Positions 1-5,268 of a stretch of 5,268 nt of DNA are shown here, piece by piece. Source of the DNA: Bacteroidota bacterium (lineage in GTDB: Bacteria; Bacteroidota; Bacteroidia; Bacteroidales; Marinifilaceae); contig JAEXFF010000201.1 in assembly GCA_023400335.1 (NCBI GenBank), positions 1 to 5,268 of the forward strand, in the 5' to 3' direction. Within the stretch, counting starts at the first letter, position 1, and each line of letters opens with the position of its first letter. A model generated the notes under the pieces. The model was not told the origin of the DNA, ran no database searches, and saw nothing but the letters and a program-made list of their open reading frames with translations. A program made the position numbers and the translations under genes.

Positions 1-94
1 GAAAAACCTAATAACTAAATAATTTTTGTAAAAAACCGTTTTTTTATGCAGCAAATTTATTTCTTTTACGTCATATAGGCAGAAAGCAAAAAGA
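1..94. other. AT-rich leader upstream of the sigma-factor operon
   Basis: This stretch is non-coding as far as can be seen and should hold the promoter of the three-gene operon starting at 95. It is very AT-rich, with a TTTTTG run near 24-28 and a TAAAAAA-CCG-TTTTTTT palindrome at 29-45. I could not find a convincing Bacteroidetes promoter (TTTG at -33 with TAnnTTTG at -7 at normal spacing), nor an ECF-type promoter that could be defended from one copy. The purine stretch AGAAAGCAAAAAGA just before the ATG may help ribosome binding, but it is not a true Shine-Dalgarno. Confidence 0.4.
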
Positions 95-646
95 ATGAGC
101 GATTATAAAACGATATTACGACAATGCCGCAAGAGAGACAGGCGGGCTCAACTCGAATTTTATATGTTGTTTTATAAAAGCGTATACAACAGTGCCTACC
201 GTATTCTCGGAAATCCCCAGGAAGCCGAAGAAGTGATGCAGGAAACTTTTTTAAAAGTGTTCGACCGGATAGAGGATTACAACGGAGAAGCCAGTAATAT
301 GGAGAGGATTCTGAAACGGATTGCCATAAATCAGGCTATCGACCTTTGCCGAAAAAGAAAAGTTCAGTTTCTCAGTTTGGAAGAAAATGTATATGCAATG
401 GCAGAAGAAAATTCCGAAGACGAAACCGATATACAGTTGCAATTGATTGCTGAAAAACTGAAGCAGTTGCCGGAAGGCTACCGCTTAATGATCAACCTGC
501 ACCTGATAGAAGGACTGAAATACGAAGAAATTGCACAAATGATGCAACTCTCCCCTTCGACCGTCCGTTCTCAGTTTGCACGGGCCAGAAATAAATTAAT
601 CCGATTAATTAAAGCACATTCGACTTATGAATCACTTAGTAGATGA
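95..646 (+). CDS. ECF-subfamily RNA polymerase sigma-70 factor (RpoE-like)
   Basis: An alternative sigma factor of the extracytoplasmic function type; it would bind core RNA polymerase in the cytoplasm and direct it to a small regulon. At 183 residues it has the usual ECF length. Region 2 spans about residues 18-89, with the characteristic GNPQEAEEVMQETFLKVF stretch (39-56) and RIAINQAIDLCRKRK (75-89). An acidic linker (about 92-114) leads to region 4 (about 115-172), where LPEGYRLMINLHLIEGLKYE and the helix-turn-helix containing EEIAQMMQLSPSTVRSQFAR (144-163) would read the -35 element. There is no C-terminal extension. Its last 20 bp overlap the next gene, a candidate anti-sigma factor, which suggests translational coupling and release on an envelope signal. 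The start at 95 is the first Met before the conserved region. Family assignment is secure; the regulon and signal cannot be told from here. Confidence 0.95.
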   Translation: MSDYKTILRQCRKRDRRAQLEFYMLFYKSVYNSAYRILGNPQEAEEVMQETFLKVFDRIEDYNGEASNMERILKRIAINQAIDLCRKRKVQFLSLEENVYAMAEENSEDETDIQLQLIAEKLKQLPEGYRLMINLHLIEGLKYEEIAQMMQLSPSTVRSQFARARNKLIRLIKAHSTYESLSR

Positions 647-1142
647 AAAAATAAAAAATCAGACAAAAATTTTTGATACCGCTCTGCCTCCTTTCGGACA
701 TTTTGAACGATTCGAACAACGTCTGGAACACCATGAAAAAAGGAAGAACAGACACGCCCGCCGTTGGGTTGCGGTTACTTCAGTCGCTGCGGCCCTGGCC
801 CTGATTCTGATGTTCCAGTATTTCTATCCCTTCCGTATGCCTGCAAATGCAGCCGACTCTATTACGGAAGTAACAGCCTATTATAACCGGCAATTACAAC
901 AACAAATAATCAGTATCGAACAGAATATCAATCTGGTAAATGAACCCGAGCGGGACGAGATTTTAAAAGATATTACCGATATGGAAAAGGAATCGCGGCA
1001 ACTGGACCGGAGAGTACCGGGAATTACAGAAGAAGAAGCCATCGCTTATATTATTTCCCGCTACAATACACAACTGGAATCCCTTGCCCACATCCAATCG
1101 ATTTTAAAAAGATTACCAACTTCTAAAAAACAAAACTTATAA
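627..1142 (+). CDS. Single-pass membrane protein, candidate anti-sigma factor
   Basis: 171 residues in three parts: a short charged N-terminus (1-46) containing PPFGHFERFEQRLEHHEKRK, one hydrophobic transmembrane segment (about 47-67), and a C-terminal region of about 100 residues (about 72-171) that is mostly predicted helix, rich in Gln/Glu and coiled-coil-like. The RKNRHARR stretch just before the membrane segment fits a cytoplasmic N-terminus under the positive-inside rule, placing the helical part in the periplasm. The gene starts inside the sigma-factor gene (20-bp overlap) with no evident Shine-Dalgarno, so translation is probably coupled. Position and topology are those of an anti-sigma factor whose periplasmic part senses a signal. 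The zinc anti-sigma motif (HxxxCxxC) is absent and no FecR-like domain is seen, so the role is inferred from context. Proteins of this build, with the (G)HxERF-like N-terminal motif, commonly follow ECF sigma genes in Bacteroidales. Confidence 0.85.
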   Translation: MNHLVDEKIKNQTKIFDTALPPFGHFERFEQRLEHHEKRKNRHARRWVAVTSVAAALALILMFQYFYPFRMPANAADSITEVTAYYNRQLQQQIISIEQNINLVNEPERDEILKDITDMEKESRQLDRRVPGITEEEAIAYIISRYNTQLESLAHIQSILKRLPTSKKQNL

Positions 1143-1145
1143 ATT

Positions 1146-2213
1146 ATGAAACACAAATCTCTTTTTTTATTAGGCAGCTTTTTACTGCTCTTCGCTACTT
1201 CCCTTTGGGCTGTGCCCACAGAAGTAAAACGGATCGTCAATAAAAATTTCAAAGTAGGTCAGAATTGCGAATTACAGGTGAATAATAAATACGGTTATAT
1301 CGTCATTCAGCAATGGGATAAAAACGAAATCGATTTCTCTATTGAAATCATCGGAAAAGGAGAAAATCCCAAAGTGGCCCAGCGAATGGCCGATCAAATT
1401 TCCATCGATTTTCACAATATGAATAAATTAGTACAAGCGACCACCCTAATCGAGAGACAACGCAATAATAACTGTAGAAATTGTGGCTTTACGATCAATT
1501 ATACAATAAATGTACCGGCTTCCGTTAAATTGAATCTGACCAATAAATACGGCAATATTCAGCTGGATGAAACCACACAACCTTTCCGGGCGGATATCAA
1601 ATACGGAAATCTGTATGCCAGTAGCCTGAAAGGAACAAATAACGAGATCACAATCAAATACGGAAATATTGAATTATCTGAATCGGAAAAGCTTTTACTG
1701 AACATCGGATATGGCAATGTTCATCTGGACAAGATCACCCAACTGAATCTGAACAGTACTTATTCAAAATTCGATCTCGGCACAGTAGGTTCTCTGGAAA
1801 TGACCTCCAAATACGACAGGTTTATAATTAAATCGATCGATTCTTTTATCATCCTGAGCTCTGCTTATACAGACTTTACGATCGATTATCTGGGAAAACG
1901 CTTTGATGCTTCCAGCCTTAGGTATTGTAAAGTAAAAATTACTGAGGTGGCCCAGAATTTCAACTCTATTTTAATAGAAGCGGGCTATACGACTATCCGG
2001 ATCGGACTGGATAATCACTACAATTTTATGGCTGATTTGTATAATCGTTACGGCTCTATACGCCTCAATGGTATTAAATTATCAGACGTAACCCTGGACG
2101 ACAACGACAACCGCTATTCCAAGACCATACGGGGACGGGTGGGAAACCAGACAGACCCCCAGGCAAAAGTAAAAATATCCAATTCTTATGCCGATATTAT
2201 TTTTAGTAAATAA
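1146..2213 (+). CDS. Exported Tyr-ladder beta-repeat protein (DUF4097-like)
   Basis: 355 residues. The N-terminus has Lys residues, a hydrophobic core (about 5-20) and a plausible signal peptidase I site after SLWA (22/23), so the protein is exported; there is no lipobox Cys. After a first strand at NNKYGYIVIQQW (46-57) and an insert carrying a CRNC pair (Cys110, Cys113), residues 133-355 are short beta-strand units centred on Tyr with a KYGNI-type consensus. The tyrosines fall at 135, 153, 172, 189, 206, 223, 241, 260, 281, 302, 324 and 348, that is every 17-24 residues. This pattern fits a beta-solenoid like the DUF4097 'adhesin' family, although the glycosylated or ligand-bound form is unknown. 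It is the last gene of the operon, 3 nt after the candidate anti-sigma gene, and so is probably co-expressed with the sigma factor. Possible roles are a periplasmic co-sensor, an envelope-stress effector or a surface scaffold; none is proven. Confidence 0.85.
   Translation: MKHKSLFLLGSFLLLFATSLWAVPTEVKRIVNKNFKVGQNCELQVNNKYGYIVIQQWDKNEIDFSIEIIGKGENPKVAQRMADQISIDFHNMNKLVQATTLIERQRNNNCRNCGFTINYTINVPASVKLNLTNKYGNIQLDETTQPFRADIKYGNLYASSLKGTNNEITIKYGNIELSESEKLLLNIGYGNVHLDKITQLNLNSTYSKFDLGTVGSLEMTSKYDRFIIKSIDSFIILSSAYTDFTIDYLGKRFDASSLRYCKVKITEVAQNFNSILIEAGYTTIRIGLDNHYNFMADLYNRYGSIRLNGIKLSDVTLDDNDNRYSKTIRGRVGNQTDPQAKVKISNSYADIIFSK
1596..1667 (+). repeat. 15-bp direct repeat ATCAAATACGGAAAT, 57 bp apart, inside the Tyr-ladder gene
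   Basis: ATCAAATACGGAAAT occurs identically at 1596-1610 and 1653-1667. The 57-bp period equals 19 codons, matching the step from Tyr153 to Tyr172. Similar but degenerate copies (AATAAATACGG near 1543, GGATATGGCAATG near 1707) precede and follow. These are the DNA trace of duplication of one beta-strand unit rather than a separate genetic element. Confidence 0.85.
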
Positions 2214-2264
2214 ATAATCATTGGATGAAGGCCTGATATCTGATAAATATTTATCCGGAAACAC

Positions 2265-2330
2265 GCTGATTAACGAAATAGCAAAAAGTATTTTTACTTT
2301 TTAATCCCAACCGGAGTTTCGTTAATCAGC
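2265..2330. terminator. Hairpin with 14-bp perfect stem between convergent genes, probable bidirectional terminator
   Basis: GCTGATTAACGAAA at 2265-2278 is exactly complementary to TTTCGTTAATCAGC at 2317-2330. The 38-nt loop holds a second perfect inverted repeat, AAAAAGTA at 2283-2290 and TACTTTTT at 2295-2302, around TTTT. On the + strand the stem is followed directly by TTTTATC; on the - strand by GTGTTTCC, a poorer tail. It sits 52 bp after the stop of the Tyr-ladder gene and 5 bp from the stop of the peptidase gene, where a shared terminator is expected. The stem is AT-rich (5 of 14 GC) and the loop large, so termination may be modest. Because of its symmetry it could instead be a small palindromic repeat element. 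Confidence 0.65.
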
Positions 2331-2335
2331 TTTTA

Positions 2336-4258
2336 TCAAAAGCCTTCGTCCAAGGTCCATTCCTCCCCGTATTTCAGCATCTGTTCCAAAAAATTATCCG
2401 GATAATGAACCGAAACAGCTGTTATTTTCTCTCCTTGTTTTATCAAAGCATATTCCGGATTTATGAACCCGGCATAAGGGGGAACATTCAATTTCCGGTA
2501 TCTTTCCAATACTTCTTTCTGCAAAGTTGTATCTACTTTAACGCCGTAGGTCTCAACTAAATCCCGGGCAGCCGGATAATCGCCCTCCGATTTTATTCGC
2601 TGCACTTCTGCCAGGAGTTTTCCGAATAACATTCTTAAAGCCGGATAATCGCGTATAACAAAATAAGTTTTCCCTTCTCCCTGAAGTTTCTCTATAATCT
2701 TTGCCTCTTTCCCCTGTTCATATACCCAGGAAGCAATCAACTGCCGGTTACGCATATGAGCTTCTTCCAGACAATCGCCCGGTTTAATGCGGGTTAATTG
2801 TATCAGCAATGCATTCCGGATATAAGCGTCATATTCACATTCTGCCACCTCCGGACAGGAAATGATCCCCAGCTCCAACAATTTGGGATCCATAATATAA
2901 TACAGGGCAAACAGATCCGCCCGGGCTTCTTCCAGAGTGGAATAGTAATTTTTCAAAGCCTCAGTAGTCACTCCCGACAACATTTTTCCCGAACCATGTC
3001 CCAGGCATTCGTGCAGGTCCGTATGTACATTTCCACCTTCATACCCATACAAATGCGCTTTCCGTTTCTCTTCTTCCGAATAAGCAAACTCACCGATAAC
3101 CCCGGTCCCCTGAGAAGCCCGGTGATAAGCATAGGTTATATTATCCAATGTCACCGATTTACTTCCATAACGTTCCCGTATCCATTCGGCATTCGGTAAA
3201 TTGATACCGATAGGGGTAGCCGGATGGCAATCTCCCCCCAACATCGCCACTTGCATCACACGGGCAATGATTCCCGAAACTTCTGTCTTTTTAAAACGCT
3301 CCTCAATAGGGGCATTTTTTTCAAACCACAAAGCATTTTCAGCCAGTTTTTGCGTACGCTCACAAGCCTCAGCATCTACAATTTCTACCACAGATTCCCA
3401 ACTGGCCTTATAAGCCAACGGATCTCCGTATACTTCAATAAAACCGTTGATAAAATCAACGAGCGCCTCTTGCTCCTGCAACCAGGCTATCGAATAAGCG
3501 TCGAAAATAGCCAAATCTCCGCTTTTATAATATTGAATCAGCAAACGGATCACCTTTTGTTGTTGTTCCGTCAAAGCATATTTTTCCGCCTTTTCCAATG
3601 CTTTTACAATATTCCCGATCTCTTTACTGTACTTCCCTCCGATTTTCCATACCTCTTCGACCAATTTTCCATCCTTTTTCACCAAGGTAGAATTCAATCC
3701 CCGGGATACGGTCTCCCCTTCCCCTGCTGACGGCTGTTTGTAAAAATCTTCTACTTCCTGCTGGGTAACGCCGGAATAATAATTATTGGCAGAAGCTTTT
3801 ATCAGATCCTTTGCCCCGTCCAGTACAACCCGCTTTGCCATATAATTCCGGTCGAACAGTATCCGTTTCAAACCGTCAAATTCCTCCCCGCTCCCGACAG
3901 CCACCAAAAGTAAACGGAAATATTCTTCCGGAAAAGCAGGAATAAATTTATCCATAGAATAATGGTGATGGATCCCGTTTGCAAAAAATACTTTTTTAGT
4001 ATATAAAAGAAAAGCTTTAAATTCTTCCGCTTCCCGGTCTCCCGTATATTCCCGCAATATTTTCTCCAATAGCCGGCGGATACGCAAGTTATATTTATTA
4101 TTCTGATCCCATAAAATATCCCGCCCGGCTAAAGCCGCCCGGCTTAAATAATAAATAAAAATCTTTTCCTTTAAAGACAATTCTTCAAAGGCAGGTACTT
4201 GATAACGCAATATGCGGATATCGTCGAATTGTTCTGCAATATAATTTTCAAAGTCCAT
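2336..4258 (-). CDS. Dipeptidyl peptidase III (M49 zinc metallopeptidase)
   Basis: Removes dipeptides from the N-terminus of short peptides (EC 3.4.14.4), probably in the last steps of peptide breakdown. The M49 signature is clear: HECLGHGSGK at residues 416-425, with zinc ligands His416 and His421 and catalytic Glu417, and EEARAD at 443-448, where Glu444 should be the third ligand. EEAHMRNRQ around His501 matches the conserved EAHM segment in the second half of the family. The 23-residue gap from His421 to Glu444 is much shorter than in human DPP III and is the bacterial form; Cys418 in the motif is what I recall from the Bacteroides enzyme. Length is 640 residues. The frame upstream of the chosen ATG reaches a stop at 4289-4291 with no other start, so there is no signal peptide and the enzyme should be cytosolic. 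It follows the methyltransferase by 97 bp and may be in its transcript. Confidence 0.95.
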   Translation of the reverse strand: MDFENYIAEQFDDIRILRYQVPAFEELSLKEKIFIYYLSRAALAGRDILWDQNNKYNLRIRRLLEKILREYTGDREAEEFKAFLLYTKKVFFANGIHHHYSMDKFIPAFPEEYFRLLLVAVGSGEEFDGLKRILFDRNYMAKRVVLDGAKDLIKASANNYYSGVTQQEVEDFYKQPSAGEGETVSRGLNSTLVKKDGKLVEEVWKIGGKYSKEIGNIVKALEKAEKYALTEQQQKVIRLLIQYYKSGDLAIFDAYSIAWLQEQEALVDFINGFIEVYGDPLAYKASWESVVEIVDAEACERTQKLAENALWFEKNAPIEERFKKTEVSGIIARVMQVAMLGGDCHPATPIGINLPNAEWIRERYGSKSVTLDNITYAYHRASQGTGVIGEFAYSEEEKRKAHLYGYEGGNVHTDLHECLGHGSGKMLSGVTTEALKNYYSTLEEARADLFALYYIMDPKLLELGIISCPEVAECEYDAYIRNALLIQLTRIKPGDCLEEAHMRNRQLIASWVYEQGKEAKIIEKLQGEGKTYFVIRDYPALRMLFGKLLAEVQRIKSEGDYPAARDLVETYGVKVDTTLQKEVLERYRKLNVPPYAGFINPEYALIKQGEKITAVSVHYPDNFLEQMLKYGEEWTLDEGF

Positions 4259-4354
4259 TTTCTCTTTACTAAAATGTTCGTACTGATCTCAGGTTTTCTC
4301 CCTTTTTCTCTTTTCACCGTCCTTTTATCATACGTCTTCTTTTCTTCTCCGGTT
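4259..4354 (-). other. Purine-rich spacer before the peptidase gene
   Basis: On the coding (-) strand this spacer is strongly purine-rich; seen on the + strand, 4294-4315 and 4335-4350 are uninterrupted pyrimidines. AAAGAG lies just before the peptidase ATG and could act as a weak ribosome site. I found no good Bacteroidetes -7/-33 promoter pair and no hairpin terminator, so read-through from the methyltransferase gene is the simplest reading. A + strand open frame here is a shadow caused by the base bias. Confidence 0.5.
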
Positions 4355-5044
4355 TCAAATGTTTTTCCCTCTTTCCGCTTCCTCAAACCGCTCTAAAATT
4401 TCTCCTGAGGCTTTCACTGCGTGTTTATACCATTTAAAAGCGACTTTTACTTCCTCTTCCGGCGACAAATGCCAGTCGATATCACTGACCCGCAACCGCT
4501 GCATAACACTGTACATGACCAAAGCCGCACATACGCTGACATTCAGGCTTTCCGTAAAACCGTACATCGGCACTTTCACAAATTCGTCCGCTTCCCGGAT
4601 AACCTCCTCCGACAATCCGGTCAATTCCGTTCCGAAAAAAAAGGCCATCTTCCCTTTTTTTAAATCCAGATCGTCAATGTGTATATCGCGGGTATGAGGG
4701 GTAGTAGCAATTATACGGTATCCCTGCTGACGAAGCCGGCATATAGCAGCCGGCGTATTGTTCTCTTCCCCCCGGTAACGGTGAAGACTAAGCCATTCCC
4801 GCGCCCCTTGGGATACAGTTGAAGTGGTATCGTATTTGTTCCGGTTTTCTATAATATGCACACTCTGCACCCCCATACAGTCGGCCGTCCGCATGATAGC
4901 ACTCTGGTTATGAGACTGGTACAAATCCTCCAATACCAGAGTGATATATTCCGTTCTCTCCCGGATCAAACGGGTAAAGAGCGCATTTTTTTCATCTGTT
5001 ACAAAATTTTTCAGATATTCCACTTTTTCCTGTTCCGTCTTCAT
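4355..5044 (-). CDS. TrmH/SpoU-family RNA 2'-O-methyltransferase, probably tRNA (Gm18)
   Basis: A SAM-dependent SPOUT enzyme that methylates a ribose 2'-OH, most likely of G18 in tRNA. All three family motifs are present: motif 1 at residues 46-52 with Asn46 and Arg52 (NQSAIMR, where Arg52 should be the catalytic residue), motif 2 FFFGTELTG (135-143), and motif 3 VPMYGFTESLNVSV (158-171), which forms the trefoil-knot SAM site. The 229 residues match TrmH of E. coli in length, and there is no N-terminal RNA-substrate-binding domain as in RlmB/TsnR types. The C-terminal helix-rich extension (about 188-229) is also TrmH-like. The ATG at 5042-5044 is chosen because the next Met is Met51, inside motif 1, and AGGA lies 3 nt upstream. 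The start is inside the preceding Nudix gene. Gm18 specificity is inferred from length and architecture, as other SpoU members methylate other sites. Confidence 0.92.
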   Translation of the reverse strand: MKTEQEKVEYLKNFVTDEKNALFTRLIRERTEYITLVLEDLYQSHNQSAIMRTADCMGVQSVHIIENRNKYDTTSTVSQGAREWLSLHRYRGEENNTPAAICRLRQQGYRIIATTPHTRDIHIDDLDLKKGKMAFFFGTELTGLSEEVIREADEFVKVPMYGFTESLNVSVCAALVMYSVMQRLRVSDIDWHLSPEEEVKVAFKWYKHAVKASGEILERFEEAERGKNI

Positions 5045-5268
5045 AAATCCTGGTTTTCTCGTAAAAATATTTCCACAAAGCCGCTACGTGCATCGCCTGC
5101 ATAATCCGGTTCTCCCTCAATAATTGCATCACTTTCTCCGGCTCCAGCAATTCGACTGCAATATCCTCCGTTACTTCCGGATGAGGCTCCCCTACCTTTT
5201 CCAAATCAGTAGCTAAAAAACAATACGTCAAATTGGTATGAGTGCCCGGATTGGCCGAAAATACCATA
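4992..5268 (-). CDS. Probable Nudix hydrolase, C-terminal part (5' end outside window)
   Basis: An open frame enters from the right edge and runs for about 92 codons to a stop at 4992-4994. Its residues resemble the end of an ADP-ribose pyrophosphatase-type Nudix protein: ANPGTHTNLTYCFLATDLE, then VTEDIAVELLEPEKVMQLLR, then MQAMHVAALWKYF, i.e. the final strand, the ED-rich stretch and the C-terminal helix that occur after the Nudix box in this family. The Nudix box itself is not in the window, so substrate and activity cannot be judged; hydrolysis of ADP-ribose or a related nucleoside diphosphate would be the family default. The in-window Met at 5265-5267 is almost certainly internal. The last 17 or so codons overlap the methyltransferase gene, which is unusually long and is noted separately. 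Confidence 0.6.
   Translation of the reverse strand, partial: MVFSANPGTHTNLTYCFLATDLEKVGEPHPEVTEDIAVELLEPEKVMQLLRENRIMQAMHVAALWKYFYEKTRIYEDGTGKSGISEKFCNR

Noticed and set aside
29..45. TAAAAAA-CCG-TTTTTTT palindrome as a terminator of an upstream gene
   Set aside because: The stem is A-T only with a three-base loop, too weak for an intrinsic terminator, and no upstream gene is visible in the window.
1596..1667. The 15-bp direct repeats as a CRISPR, attachment site or transposon end
   Set aside because: They are in frame with the protein repeat period (19 codons) and lie within an intact gene, so protein repeat duplication explains them.
95..2213. The sigma operon as a FecI/FecR-type iron or glycan uptake system
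   Set aside because: The second protein has no FecR-like domain and no TonB-dependent (SusC-like) receptor or SusD-like gene follows.
2798..3730. Several + strand open frames of 70-168 codons antisense to the peptidase gene
   Set aside because: The - strand frame has a full M49 protein with all catalytic motifs; the + strand translations lack recognisable domains and are explained by its codon use.
4171..4386. A - strand open frame of 71 codons spanning the methyltransferase end, the spacer and the peptidase start
   Set aside because: The translation is Lys/Glu/Arg-rich low-complexity sequence reflecting the purine bias, and it overlaps two well-supported genes.
4359..5123. + strand open frames of 60-112 codons opposite the methyltransferase
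   Set aside because: They are antisense to a gene with all three SpoU motifs and show no domain signal of their own.

Overview
The window looks like a chromosomal segment from a gut-type Bacteroidota (order Bacteroidales; an Odoribacter/Butyricimonas-like organism is possible, but this is only an impression). The basis is protein style: a Bacteroidales-type ECF sigma factor followed by a one-TM protein and a secreted beta-repeat protein, and an M49 peptidase whose zinc motif is HECLGH, the variant I associate with Bacteroides dipeptidyl peptidase III. Base composition is moderate to AT-rich and Shine-Dalgarno sequences are weak or absent, as is usual in this phylum. No tRNA, rRNA, CRISPR array, insertion sequence or integrase is visible.

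Layout: two convergent gene groups meet at a hairpin around 2265-2330. On the left (+ strand) a tight three-gene operon runs from 95 to 2213: an ECF sigma-70 factor, a small single-pass membrane protein that overlaps it by 20 bp (candidate anti-sigma factor), and, 3 nt further on, an exported protein built from repeated Tyr-centred beta strands (DUF4097-like). This reads as a cell-envelope sensing module: sigma factor in the cytoplasm, regulator spanning the inner membrane, repeat protein in the periplasm or at the cell surface.

On the right (- strand, read from the right edge) are three genes: the C-terminal part of a probable Nudix hydrolase cut by the window edge, a TrmH/SpoU-family RNA 2'-O-methyltransferase whose start lies 53 bp inside the Nudix gene, and after a 97-bp purine-rich spacer a dipeptidyl peptidase III (M49) of 640 residues. 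These look like housekeeping genes (nucleotide clean-up, tRNA modification, peptide turnover) that probably share transcription.

The most interesting parts are the sigma/TM/Tyr-repeat operon, whose signal and target are not evident, and the nested perfect inverted repeats between the two convergent groups. I see no clear sign of a defence system or mobile element.
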